Below, piece after piece: positions 15,006 through 24,340 of a stretch of 64,000 bases of DNA. Both the position numbers and the translations under genes were made by a program. The notes beneath the pieces are model-generated. The model saw nothing but the letters and a program-made list of their open reading frames with translations, was not told where the DNA came from and made no database searches. The number at the start of each line of letters is the position of its first letter. Position 1 is the first letter of the stretch. Location: assembly GCF_900112815.1 (NCBI RefSeq), contig NZ_FOND01000006.1:1-64000 (forward strand), in the 5' to 3' direction. This DNA comes from Blastococcus tunisiensis (GTDB lineage Bacteria > Actinomycetota > Actinomycetes > Mycobacteriales > Geodermatophilaceae).

Positions 15006-16598
15006 TCACCGCGAGCGCTCCGACGTGGCCCCGCGCAGCCGCCGGAGAACACGCCGCCACCGATTTCCCGCGCCAGGAGGCTGCGAGTCCCCGGCTTGAC
15101 GGGCGGCCGGCTCGTCCGCCCCGAGCCAGCGCGCGAGGCGACCGGCCCGGTGGACCGCTTGGAGACGGCGCTCTACCTCGCGCCGCGCCCGGGTGGGGAC
15201 GATCAGCAGGAGTTGGTCACCGACGCGAAGGGTCGTGTCCCGGTCGGGCACCACCGTGTGCCCGTCCCGCACGACGAGCGACACCACCGCTTTCGGAGGC
15301 AGGCGCAGCTCCCACATCGCCACCCCGTGCAGCTTCGAGCCCGGCGGCACGGTGAACTCCACCAGGTCGGCGTCGATGGACTCCAGCGGAGCGGACTCGA
15401 TCGCGACGTCGGTGGCGTCGCCGTCCGCCCCGGTCCGCAGCCACCGGGCCAGCGGCGGCAGCGTGGGCGCCTGCAGGAGCGTGAAGACGACCACCAGCAC
15501 GAAGACCACGTCGAAGATCTGGCCGGCCGCCGGCATGCCGGCGCTCAACGGGATGGTCGTGAGGACGATCGGCACCGCGCCGCGCAGGCCGGCCCAGGAC
15601 ATGAAGGCCTGCTCCCGCCAGGGGATGCGGAACGGCGTGACGCTGAGGATCACCGAGATGGGACGGGCGAGCAGCAACAGCGCGCTCCCGACGATGAGCG
15701 CGGGCACGAGGGCGTCCGGCAGCCGCGCGGGGCTGGCCAGCAGCCCGAGCATCACGAACAGCGCGATCTGGGCGAGCCAGGCCAGGCCCTCGGCGAACCC
15801 GAGGGTGGCGTTGCGGTGCGGCAGGCGCGCGTTGCCCAGCCACAGGCCGGCCACGTAGATGGCCATGAATGAGGACGCGCCGGCCACACCGGCGGCGGCG
15901 AAGGCGAACAGGGCGATCGCCATGGTGGCGATGGGGTACAGCCCCACCGACGGCAGCGCGCTGCGGCGCTGCACGACCTCGCCGACCCGGGCGACCAGGA
16001 GACCGATGGCCGCACCGGCGGCCAGCTGGTAGAGGACCTGGCCGAAAGCCAGCAGCGGGTCGGCCTGCTCCCATCCGTCGGAGACCACCAGGGTGACGAG
16101 GATGATCACGAGCGGGTCGTTGAAGCCGGACTCCGCCTCCAGGGTCGCGCCCAGCCGTCGCCGTAGCGGCAGCCGGCGCAGCACGGAGAACACCGCCGCA
16201 GCGTCGGTGGAAGACACCACTGCCCCGAGTAGGACGGCGGTGCGCAGGTCGATCGGCAGGATCAGGTAGCTCACTGCGGCGGTGACCGCCACGCTGACCG
16301 CCACGCCCAGGGTCGCCAGCACCAGGGACGGTCCCAGGACCGGGCGGATGACCGACCAGCGGGTGGTCAGGCCACCTTCGGCCAGGATGATCCCGAGCAG
16401 CACCAGTCCGACGACCTGCGTGAGCTGTGCGTCCTCGAACTCGATGCCCAGCCCGGCCTCGCCGACGAGGAGCCCCATACCGAGGTAGATGAGCAGCGTC
16501 GGCAACCCCGCTCGGGTCGACAGCCGGACGGCCGCGACAGCGACGAGCAGCAATCCGGTCACCGCGAGCACCACGAGGTTCAGGTCGGCGACCGACAC
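15006..16598 (-). CDS. NhaP-type cation/proton antiporter with RCK_C domain
   Basis: 530 residues from a GTG after AGGAGGGAGGGG. Around 12 membrane helices of a CPA1 antiporter: ILAEGGLTTRWSVIRPVLGP, the core SSTDAAAVFSVLRRLPL, ESGFNDPLVIILVTLVV with the conserved acidic pair region, and WAGLRGAVPIVLTTIPL. A C-terminal TrkA_C (RCK_C) domain follows at about 405-480 (EFTVPPGSKLHGVAMWELRLPP, LRVGDQLLLIVP). This layout is that of potassium/proton antiporters (CvrA/NhaP2). It swaps K+ or Na+ for H+ at the membrane under ligand control. It is divergent from the arrest-peptide-like gene and secDF. Confidence 0.88.
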   Translation of the reverse strand: MSVADLNLVVLAVTGLLLVAVAAVRLSTRAGLPTLLIYLGMGLLVGEAGLGIEFEDAQLTQVVGLVLLGIILAEGGLTTRWSVIRPVLGPSLVLATLGVAVSVAVTAAVSYLILPIDLRTAVLLGAVVSSTDAAAVFSVLRRLPLRRRLGATLEAESGFNDPLVIILVTLVVSDGWEQADPLLAFGQVLYQLAAGAAIGLLVARVGEVVQRRSALPSVGLYPIATMAIALFAFAAAGVAGASSFMAIYVAGLWLGNARLPHRNATLGFAEGLAWLAQIALFVMLGLLASPARLPDALVPALIVGSALLLLARPISVILSVTPFRIPWREQAFMSWAGLRGAVPIVLTTIPLSAGMPAAGQIFDVVFVLVVVFTLLQAPTLPPLARWLRTGADGDATDVAIESAPLESIDADLVEFTVPPGSKLHGVAMWELRLPPKAVVSLVVRDGHTVVPDRDTTLRVGDQLLLIVPTRARREVERRLQAVHRAGRLARWLGADEPAARQAGDSQPPGAGNRWRRVLRRLRGATSERSR

Positions 16599-16888
16599 GA
16601 TCCCCTCCCTCCTGGTGCTCTTCGGCGCCTCCTCGGCCAGGCCACCGGCCGCGTCTCTGCCGTCGACCGGCGGTGCTACGTGTTGGAGCCGTGGCCGTGC
16701 GGCCGGCCGTCCTGGTGCACGCCCAACGGCCTGCGCGGAACGGTCCGGACGCCGGTTCGCCACGGTGGGCGCGAACCATCTCAGCCAGTGGGGGCGGTGC
16801 GGCCCGATCCTTTCACGACAGCCTGCGGGGGCCGGGTAGCGTGCGCGCAGCGGCCCGTCACCACGGTGCGTACCGGGAGGAGGAGCGC

Positions 16889-17347
16889 ATGCCCGCACGA
16901 ACTCCCCGCCGCGACTTCTTGCGGATTCTGGTGCTCAGCTGCTTGCTGCTGCTCCTCGCCGGGTTCGCCTCCCAGCATCACGGCGCCGCGGCGCCCGGTA
17001 CGGCGCGCTCAAACCCGACGGTCGCCGGCGACCCGATCGCGGTGGTCCGGACGACGGCGATCCATCCCGCCTCGTACGGGGCCCGGATGGCCGGACGTAC
17101 GACGTCCGTCGCCGGTCACCGCCTCGCGCCCCTCGGGGCCGGCGGGCTGGTCGTGTCCGCCGAACGGGTGGCGTCTCTCGCCGACCGCACTCCGTGCGGT
17201 GGTCCCGGCGACCATCCGGTGGTCGTGCCGGCCGTCAGCATGCTCTCGAGCTTCCCGTCCGGCCCGGCTCGCTCCGGGTGGGTGGTCGCGAGTGCCGTCA
17301 GCGCCGCGCAGGACACGGTCCCCGCCCGGGGTCCGCCGGCAGTCTGA
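16889..17347 (+). CDS. Secreted protein with C-terminal RGPP, putative SecDF-regulating arrest peptide
   Basis: 152 residues; the ATG follows GGGAGGAGGAGCGC. A basic N-terminus (MPARTPRRDFLR) and a hydrophobic helix (about 12-27) form a Sec signal or anchor. The rest is weakly structured and ends VPARGPPAV-stop, with Arg147-Gly148-Pro149-Pro150 two residues from the C-terminus. It lies 219 nt upstream of secDF in the same direction. Actinobacterial ApdA and proteobacterial ApdP are secreted leader proteins encoded upstream of secDF that stall ribosomes at RAPP near their C-terminus until export pulls them free. Here Gly replaces Ala. The assignment rests on position, signal sequence and motif; stalling is not shown. 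Confidence 0.6.
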   Translation: MPARTPRRDFLRILVLSCLLLLLAGFASQHHGAAAPGTARSNPTVAGDPIAVVRTTAIHPASYGARMAGRTTSVAGHRLAPLGAGGLVVSAERVASLADRTPCGGPGDHPVVVPAVSMLSSFPSGPARSGWVVASAVSAAQDTVPARGPPAV

Positions 17348-17566
17348 TCGGGAGCAGGCGCGTCCGGTTCCGACCCGACCGGCCCTGCTCGAGGACCGGC
17401 CTGCACGCCAGCCGGATCACCATCCCACCTGGCGCCCGTGCCCGGCATGCCCCTCCCCCGCGACGGCTGCCCGCTCCCGGCGCCGGTGGTCGTACCCCTC
17501 CGTCATCACCCCGCGCGCCGCCTCGTCGGCACGTGCCCGCGGGGCCCTGCACTTTGGAGACGTTGC

Positions 17567-19910
17567 GTGTCCTCCCCTTCCCGGCGCAGCGAGAAGTCAT
17601 CGGCGCCCCACGGCCGCCCCCTGTTGGTGCGCGCCCTGCTCTCGCTGGCGGTGCTGGTGGCGGCCACCGCGGCCGTGCTGACCTCGGCACCCACCCTGGG
17701 TCTGGATCTGCGCGGCGGCACCCAGATCGTGCTGGAGGCGCAGGATTCCCCGACGGTGACCGCCGACACGGAGGCCACCGACCGGGCGCTGGAGGTTCTC
17801 CGCCGCCGGGTGGACGCGCTCGGGGTGGCCGAGCCCACCCTCGTCCGGGCCGGCGAACGACGCATCGTGGTCGAGCTTCCGGGGCTGACCGAGCCGCGGG
17901 AGGCCGTGGAGGTGATCGGTCGAACCGCCCAGCTGACCTTCCACCCGGTCCTGGGCATCGCCGCCGCCGAGACGACACCGGAGGCCGACGGCACCGACCC
18001 GGCCGAGTCGGTACAGCCGGACGAGACCGGCACTCCGCTACGGCTGGGCCCCGCGGCGCTGACCGGTGAGGGCATCGACGAGGCCACGGCCGGGTTCGAC
18101 GCGCAGGCCGCCGGCGGCTGGTTCGTCACCGTGGACTTCACAGGCCCAGGCCAGACCGCGTGGGAGGAGCTGACCGGGCAGGCCGCATGCGCGGCTCCCG
18201 GGGACCCCACGCGTCGGATCGCCATCGTCCTGGACGAGGAAGTCATCTCCTCCCCCCAGGTCAACCCAGGAGTCCCCTGCGGAGTGGGCATCACCGGGGG
18301 GCACCACCCAGATCACCGGGGACTTCGCCCAGGAGGAGGCGGAGGACCTCGCTGCACTCATCCAGGGCGGTGCGCTGCCCGTGCCCGTCGAGGTGATCGA
18401 GCAGCGCACCGTCGGGCCCACGCTGGGCGCGGCGGCGATCGAAGCCAGCGTGCAGGCGGTGCTCATCGGCATCGCCGCGACCGCGGTGTTCATCGTGGCG
18501 GTCTACCGGCTCATGGGTTTGCTGGCTGTGGTCGCCCTCCTCTGCTACGCGCTGATCGCCTACGCAGCCCTGCTCACGCTCGGCGCCACGATCACCCTGC
18601 CCGGCCTGGCCGGGTTCGTGCTCGCCGTCGGGATGGCCGTCGACGCCAACGTGCTGGTCTACGAGCGCGCTCGGGAAGAGTTCGCCGGCCGCGGACGGTC
18701 GCTGCGCAGTGCGGTCACCGCCGGATTCCGCCGCGCGTTGTCGGCGATCGCCGACTCCAACGTCACGACCCTGCTGGCCGCCGGACTGCTCTTCCTCCTG
18801 GCCTCCGGGCCCGTCCGTGGCTTCGGGGTCACCCTCACCGTCGGCGTGCTCGCCTCGATGTTCTCGGCCCTGGTGATCACCCGGTCGCTGGCCGAGCTCG
18901 CGGCGACCCGACCGGCGCTCGCCCGTCGGCCACACCTCACCGGCCTGCACACCCTCGGCCGGGTGCGGACCTGGCTGGCCGGCCGGAACTGGCGACTCTA
19001 CGGACGGCCCCGCCGCTGGCTGGCCGCCTCGCTCCTCGTCGTCCTGCTGGCCGCGTCGGGAATCGCCGTACGCGGCCTGCAACTCGGCGTGGAGTTCACC
19101 GGCGGGCGCAGCATCCAGTACGCGACCACCACTGCCCTGGACCCGGAGACGGCCCGTCAGGCTGTGAGCACCGCCGGCTTCCCGAACGCGGTGGTGCAGG
19201 AAGCCGACGACGGTGACATCCGGATCCGCACCGGGCCGATCGACGACACCGCGCAGGAGGCGATCCGAGATGCCCTCGCGGCGGAGGCCGGAGGTGCCGA
19301 GGTGGTCAGCGATGAACTGATCGGCCCGACCCTCGGCGAGGAGTTGCGGCGCAACGCCCTCATCGCGCTCGGGGTGGCGCTCCTGGCGCAGCTGACCTAC
19401 CTGGCGGTGCGGTTCCGCTGGACCTACAGCGCCGGAGCCGTGGGTGCGCTGATCGGCAACGTCGCCGTCGTCGTCGGCATGTTCGCCTGGACCGGACGGA
19501 CCGCCGACGGCCTTTTCCTCGCCGCTGTCCTCACCGTCATCGGGTACTCGGTCAACGACTCCGTGGTCGTCTTCGACCGGATCCGCGAGACCCGGGTCGC
19601 TCGACGGGGACGGGCCTTCGCGGACGTCGCCGGCGACGCGGTCCTGCAGACCCTGCCCCGCACGGTGAACACCGGGGCGTCCACGCTGCTCGTCCTCCTC
19701 GCGCTGCTGGTCCTCGGCGGGGATTCGTTGGCCGACTTCGCCTTCGCGCTGGTCCTGGGCATCCTCGCCGGAACGTTCTCCACCGCTTCGGTCGCCGTCC
19801 CCCTCACCGTCGCGCTGGACCGGCGGTGGCCGCCACCCCCGCCCGGACCACCGGCCTCCGCCGCACGCCGGGGCACAGGGGTCCGTCGGGAGGACGGCGC
19901 GGTGGTTTAG
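17567..19910 (+). pseudogene. secDF: Fused SecDF translocase subunit with +1 frameshift
   Basis: The GTG at 17567 (TTTGGAGA 8 nt before) opens SecD: a first helix, then TLGLDLRGGTQIVLEAQ, RRRVDALGVAEPTLVR and LDEEVISSPQVN. At 18296-18301 the coding sequence has six Gs where family sequence needs five (ITGG, then TTQITGDFAQEEAEDLAALI in the next frame). Past that point 18302-19910 reads SecD helices (AVGMAVDANVLVYERAREEF) and, fused to them, SecF (GVEFTGGRSIQYAT, VIGYSVNDSVVVFDRIRETR, RTVNTGASTLLVLLAL). Corrected length would be 780 residues. SecDF uses proton or sodium flow to finish preprotein export. Fusion of D and F is unusual for actinobacteria, so this may be a second, specialised copy. 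Sequencing error versus real loss cannot be told here. Confidence 0.85.
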
Positions 19911-19998
19911 CCGCCGGCATGCACGGGGCCCTCCCGCCCCGCTTGGCCCCGGTGGGCACCGATGGGAGGGTCGGTGCCGAGGACGAAGGAGCGATGCC

Positions 19999-20496
19999 AT
20001 GCCAGATGTACGGGTCCAGGCCGAACGACTGCCGGGGATCGGCTGGCGCTACACCCTGCCGGCAGACGTGGGACGCCAGGTCGTGGTCGTGGCCGAGGAC
20101 TCCGGCTCCGCCCACCTGGTCCTCGTCGACCCCCGGCTGGACGAGCCCCTGACCACGGTCCGGCTCTCAGCCGAGCACGCGGCCGTGCTCGCCGCCTTGC
20201 TGACCGGGGCACAGTTCACGCTGGAGGTGGTCCAGGACGCACGGACGGCGGCGCACGCCGACCCGCGGGAGGTCGTCGTCGAGACGGTGCGCATCCCGGA
20301 CGGATCACCGGCCGTGGGCCTCGCCCCGCAGCAGGTCACCGGTCGGCTCGGGTCCGACGCCTGCCTCCTCGGGGTGATCTGCGACGCGACCCCCGAACTG
20401 ATCGAGACCGACGAACGGCGTCGCGTGCAGGTCGGCGACAAGCTCGTCCTCGCCGCCCGCCGCAGTGAACTGGAGCAGCTGCGCAACACCGTGTGA
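19999..20496 (+). CDS. khtT: KhtT-like regulatory subunit of a K+/H+ antiporter
   Basis: 165 residues; ATG after GAAGGAGCGATGCC. The N-terminal half begins MPDVRVQAERLPGIGWRYTL as in KhtT/YhaT proteins. The C-terminal half is a TrkA_C (RCK_C) domain (VETVRIPDGSPAVGLAPQQV, ERRRVQVGDKLVLAARRSEL). KhtT binds nucleotide and gates the membrane subunit. It is followed after 98 nt by the antiporter gene, so the pair forms one system. Confidence 0.85.
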   Translation: MPDVRVQAERLPGIGWRYTLPADVGRQVVVVAEDSGSAHLVLVDPRLDEPLTTVRLSAEHAAVLAALLTGAQFTLEVVQDARTAAHADPREVVVETVRIPDGSPAVGLAPQQVTGRLGSDACLLGVICDATPELIETDERRRVQVGDKLVLAARRSELEQLRNTV

Positions 20497-20594
20497 GCGG
20501 CGACGCGTCACTGTGACACCGCTACCCGCATCCGGTTCGGGACCCGCTCGCCATCTCCGCACGCCGTCGCGGTCGACCATCGGAGGATCCCGAC

Positions 20595-22259
20595 GTGTTC
20601 GAGCACGAGTTCCACACCATCGCCGCCCTGCTGGCGGTCGCCGCCGTGATCGCCGCGGCGGCGGTCAAGCTCCGCCAGCCGCTGATCATCAGCTTCATCG
20701 CCGTGGGCATCGTGGTCGGCCCCATCGGACTGGGCTGGGTCGAGGAGAACAACCAGGTAGCCCTCCTGGCCGAGCTGGGCATCGCGCTGCTGCTTTTCCT
20801 GGTCGGGCTGAAGCTCGACCCCCACCTGATCCGCACCACCGGGCCGGTGGCCGTCGCCACCGGACTCGGCCAGGTCGTCTTCACCTCGGTCGTGGGCTTC
20901 GGGCTCGGGCTGCTGCTGGGCTTGTCCCCGGTCGAGGCCGTCTACGTCGCGGTCGCGCTGACCTTCTCCAGCACGATCATCATCGTCAAGCTGTTGTCGG
21001 ACAAGCGGGAGATCGACCAGCTGCACGGCCGCATCGCGGTCGGCTTCCTCATCGTCCAGGACATCGTCGTCGTGCTCGTGATGATCGTGCTCACCGCGTT
21101 CGGCACCGCGGGCGAGGGCGATGACCTGGCCGTGGACATGGCGCTGGTCCTCGGCAAGGGCGTGCTGTTCGTCGGCGGCGTCTTCGTGGCGATGCGGTTC
21201 CTGCTGCGGCCGGCGCTGGGCTGGATGTCCCGGTCGAAGGAACTCCTCGTGCTCTTCGCACTGGCCTGGGGCATCGCGCTGGCCGGCCTCGGGGACTGGC
21301 TGGGCTTCAGCATCGAGGTCGGCGCGTTCCTCGGCGGCATCTCCCTTGCTGCCACCCCCTACCGGGAGGCGATCGGGTCCCGGCTGATCAGCCTCCGGGA
21401 CTTCCTGCTGCTGTTCTTCTTCATCGACCTGGGTTCCCGGCTGGACTTCGCCGACGCCGCCAGCCAGCTGGTGTCTGCCGCGGTGCTGTCGGCCTTCGTG
21501 CTGATCGGCAATCCGCTGATCGTGCTGGTGATCATGGGGTTGATGGGCTACCGGAAGCGGACGAGCTTCCTCGCTGGCCTGACCGTCGCGCAGATCAGCG
21601 AGTTCTCGCTGGTGCTCGCCGCACTCGGGCTGGGCCTGGGACACATCACCGCCGACACCGTCGGCCTGATCACCGCGGTCGGGATCGTCACCATCGCCCT
21701 GTCGACCTACATGATCCTGTACTCCGCGCCGCTCTACGCCCGGCTGGCACCACTGCTGTCGGTTTTCGAGCGCAGCCGACCTACCCACGGCGAGGAGGAA
21801 GGCGCCGCGGACCCCTCCGTAGACATGGTCGTCATCGGCGCCGGCCGCTACGGCGGCCGGCTCGTGCGGCAGCTGCTCACCCAGGAGGCCCGCGTGCTCG
21901 TGATCGACAGTGACCCGCAGGCGCTGGAGAACATCAGCCAGGACGGCGCCGAGACCCTGTACGGCGACGCCGAGGAGCCCGAGCTGATCGACGCCCTGCC
22001 CTTGCGGGGAGCGTCCTGGGTCGTCAGCACCGTGCCCGACCGATCGGTCAACCTGGCACTGCTGCACGGGCTCGACCAGACCGACTTCGCCGGCAAGGTC
22101 GCCCTCACCGCCCACAACGACCACGACGCGGAGCGGCTCGAGGCCGCGGGTGTCGACCTCGTCCTGCGGCCCTTCCACGCCGCGGCCGACAGCGGAGCCG
22201 CGCTCCTCCTCGATGACGCGCGGCCGCGGACCGGTCGCGACGGTCCGGCTCTCGGGTGA
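20595..22259 (+). CDS. khtU: CPA2 K+/H+ antiporter with TrkA-N domain
   Basis: 554 residues; GTG 7 nt after GGAGGA. About 12 helices of a KefB/KhtU-type antiporter: LRQPLIISFIAVGIVVGPIG, LGIALLLFLVGLKLDPHLI, FSSTIIIVKLLSDKREIDQL, GRIAVGFLIVQDIVVVLVMI and EVGAFLGGISLAATPYREAI. After about residue 410 a Rossmann TrkA-N domain (MVVIGAGRYGGRLVRQLLTQ, GDAEEPELIDALPLRGASWV) binds NAD(H)/nucleotide. It exports K+ in exchange for H+. Together with the preceding KhtT-like gene and the NhaP antiporter it makes this block rich in ion-balance functions. Confidence 0.88.
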   Translation: MFEHEFHTIAALLAVAAVIAAAAVKLRQPLIISFIAVGIVVGPIGLGWVEENNQVALLAELGIALLLFLVGLKLDPHLIRTTGPVAVATGLGQVVFTSVVGFGLGLLLGLSPVEAVYVAVALTFSSTIIIVKLLSDKREIDQLHGRIAVGFLIVQDIVVVLVMIVLTAFGTAGEGDDLAVDMALVLGKGVLFVGGVFVAMRFLLRPALGWMSRSKELLVLFALAWGIALAGLGDWLGFSIEVGAFLGGISLAATPYREAIGSRLISLRDFLLLFFFIDLGSRLDFADAASQLVSAAVLSAFVLIGNPLIVLVIMGLMGYRKRTSFLAGLTVAQISEFSLVLAALGLGLGHITADTVGLITAVGIVTIALSTYMILYSAPLYARLAPLLSVFERSRPTHGEEEGAADPSVDMVVIGAGRYGGRLVRQLLTQEARVLVIDSDPQALENISQDGAETLYGDAEEPELIDALPLRGASWVVSTVPDRSVNLALLHGLDQTDFAGKVALTAHNDHDAERLEAAGVDLVLRPFHAAADSGAALLLDDARPRTGRDGPALG

Positions 22260-22466
22260 AGTCAGCCGGTCCGCCGCACGGCGATCCCGTCACTGGGCCG
22301 CGTCGACAGCTGGGGGCGCCCCGGGCTCGTCACCCTCCGCGCCGATCTGCCCGCCACGTCCCGCGCGTGGCACCAGCCGCCCGGCACGGTCGGTCGCCAG
22401 GTGGCTGGCCGACTCTCGCAGCGCCGCCGAACCTGCACTCCTCCGCCCCGCGACGACGGGGTCGAG

Positions 22467-23384
22467 TCACCGCTGGCGGTCCGGCGGACCCCAGTGCCGC
22501 TGGTCGTGATGTTGGTCCTCCGCGTACCGCTGCAGCACCTCGAGCGCCGGACCCCCCGTGCCGAGGAACTGGTCGTCGATCACGCGGGCGAAGTCATCGA
22601 GTGCAGTACCGAGGACATCGGCTGCGATCCGGACGTCCTGCCGCGGCGCACGTCGCCCGGCAGCGACCAGATCGACCGCAACTCCCAGCTGCGCCGGCAG
22701 CGCTGCCTCGGCGCTGCCCTCGCGGAAGTAGTAGGTCTCGGCGTACTCAGTGATGTCGACGCGGGCCTGAGCCACCTGAGCTGCGAGGCCGTCGAGCAAG
22801 GGTGCAGCCAACGTGGAGTCGGGGTCGTCGATCAGTCCGGTGGCGTGCGAGCGACCCAGCAGGGACAGCCGGGCGGCGAGGCTCCGCCGGCGGATGAGCG
22901 CTGGGTAGACCTGGAGCACCCACGTCACGGCTGCCGTGAGCAGCGCGAAGCCCAACAACGCCTGCAGCGGCACCGCGATTCTCAGCCAGGGCGCGGTCGG
23001 CAGCACGTCACCGAACCCGAGGGTGGCCACGGTGACGATTGAGACGTAGACGGCGTCCAGGAGACCCCCGCGCTCCCCCCGGTCCAACGAGGAGCTGAGG
23101 GCAAAGCCCTCCGGCATGTGCGGCGCGTAGAGCAACGCACCGCCGAAGACCAGGAGCAGCAGCCAGGTGAGGATGACTCCCGCCAGCGCCAGCGGACCGG
23201 TCAAGACGCCCGAGGCACCGGCTCGCCGCCCTCGGCGGCCCAGGCGCCAGACCAGCCGCATGACGCGGGAGCTCAGCCAGCCCTGCCCGCTGGGGTACCA
23301 CAGCGTGCGGAAGATGTCCCGCAACGTCAGGACCGTCACCACCGCTCCGGCCGTCGTCACCAGCCAACCCACCCACTCCGCCAT
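22467..23384 (-). CDS. K+-channel-type membrane protein
   Basis: 305 residues from the ATG of MAEWVGWLVT; an upstream start would add 21 poorly conserved residues. An N-terminal helix (5-22), a second span (about 62-87) and a pore region VSIVTVATLGFGDVLPTAPW (filter TLGFGD at 121-126, a variant of T-x-GYGD) are followed by an inner helix (about 135-158). The C-terminal half is a soluble helical domain without an obvious RCK fold. Expected role: potassium-selective or nonselective cation conductance. Convergent with khtU. Confidence 0.78.
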   Translation of the reverse strand: MAEWVGWLVTTAGAVVTVLTLRDIFRTLWYPSGQGWLSSRVMRLVWRLGRRGRRAGASGVLTGPLALAGVILTWLLLLVFGGALLYAPHMPEGFALSSSLDRGERGGLLDAVYVSIVTVATLGFGDVLPTAPWLRIAVPLQALLGFALLTAAVTWVLQVYPALIRRRSLAARLSLLGRSHATGLIDDPDSTLAAPLLDGLAAQVAQARVDITEYAETYYFREGSAEAALPAQLGVAVDLVAAGRRAPRQDVRIAADVLGTALDDFARVIDDQFLGTGGPALEVLQRYAEDQHHDQRHWGPPDRQR

Positions 23385-23472
23385 CACCCCGAGCCTGCCA
23401 GAGGACGTCCCGTCCCGCCCGTGCAGAAACGGTGATCGCTGCTGCACGCAGCGGCGCTGTGGCTGCTGTTCT

Positions 23473-23646
23473 TCAGCGCGCCGGCTTGGGCGCCCGGGGG
23501 CTCGGCCGGTGCCCGGTCAGCTGCGCCCAGCCGGCGATGACCTCTGCCGTCAGCTTCTGGGGAGCCGAAACCGCGGCCGCCCGCTGTTCCTCCGGCGCGG
23601 CCGTCCCGCTGCCACCGCGCTTAACAGCCATCAGCTCGGGCCGCAT
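23473..23646 (-). CDS. Small ORF, possible remnant of a longer gene
   Basis: 57 codons from an ATG. It ends SAPQKLTAEVIAGWAQLTGH-RPSPRAPKPAR and is open upstream for about 45 more codons (reading VLGEDIRWIGR just before the ATG) without a start. Composition is protein-like and GC-biased at third positions, so it may be the 3' end of a decayed gene. No family recognised. Confidence 0.35.
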   Translation of the reverse strand: MRPELMAVKRGGSGTAAPEEQRAAAVSAPQKLTAEVIAGWAQLTGHRPSPRAPKPAR

Positions 23647-24103
23647 CCGGCCGATCCACCTGATGTCCTCGCCGAGAACCCGAACTTGAGGCTGACCTCC
23701 GGCACTTCTCCGGGGATCCTCCAGTAGCCGAAGACGAATCCGAGGCCGCCGGCCTGTCTGATGACGGCGGGCGGGCGGTGCTCCCGTTCACTGGAACGAG
23801 AGAACTTCTGGAGCCTAGTTCGCGACCGTCGGACGGCAGGCAGCAGGCAGCAGCCGCTCCAGCCGGGTTCGGGCCCGTGGCAGGGGAGCGGGACAGTTCC
23901 GGAGGATAGCGACATGGGCGATGCGCAACTGCTCCACGACGTGCTGGGCGCCGATCCCCTGCTGATGACGCCGAGGAGACGGTGCGCCTGCCCCGGGCCG
24001 GCTGTAAGACGACCATCCGTCAGAAGCCTCCGGCACGGGCGGATGCCGGTTCTCGGGCGCTTCCGATCCAGCCCGACGTCATCGCTGGTTGGGAGGGATC
24101 GCG
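23647..24103. other. Gene-poor stretch with no convincing CDS
   Basis: ORFs of 73-131 codons overlap on the minus strand, and one on plus (ATG 23914, MGDAQLLHDVLGADPLLMTP), but none has a ribosome binding site and a family-like product. The sequence has a lower GC skew than its neighbours and looks like decayed accessory DNA. Confidence 0.35.
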
Positions 24104-24340
24104 GTGAACCTTGAGGACCTCAGGGCCAGCGGCTCCGCCGTTGTAACCATCGCGCAGGCGGCCTCGGTATTCGGTGTCGACGTCCGCACGGTGACCCGGG
24201 CCATCGAGAACGGCGAGCTGCCGGTGGTCCGGTTGGGTCGACGATTGCTAATTCCACGCCTACCCCTGTTGGCCGTCCTGGGCGTGGCAGTCGACGACGC
24301 TGTCGGAGGCCTGAACGACACCCCTGCTGGTGGCCGTTAG
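24104..24340 (+). CDS. Excisionase/MerR-type helix-turn-helix protein
   Basis: 78 residues; GTG 7 nt after GGGAGG. The core VVTIAQAASVFGVDVRTVTR-AIENGELPVVRLGRRLLIPR is the winged HTH of the AlpA/excisionase (HTH_17) type, with the GELPVVRLGRR-LIP wing. Such proteins act as recombination directionality factors or small regulators on integrative elements. No integrase is next to it, but a tRNA 3'-end fragment 300 nt downstream suggests a former integrated element. Confidence 0.7.
   Translation: MNLEDLRASGSAVVTIAQAASVFGVDVRTVTRAIENGELPVVRLGRRLLIPRLPLLAVLGVAVDDAVGGLNDTPAGGR

Noticed and set aside
17348-17566. Anti-Shine-Dalgarno hairpin in the secDF leader
   Set aside because: No convincing CCUCC-type partner for the TTTGGAGA site could be found by eye, so no specific stem is claimed; a folding program would be needed.
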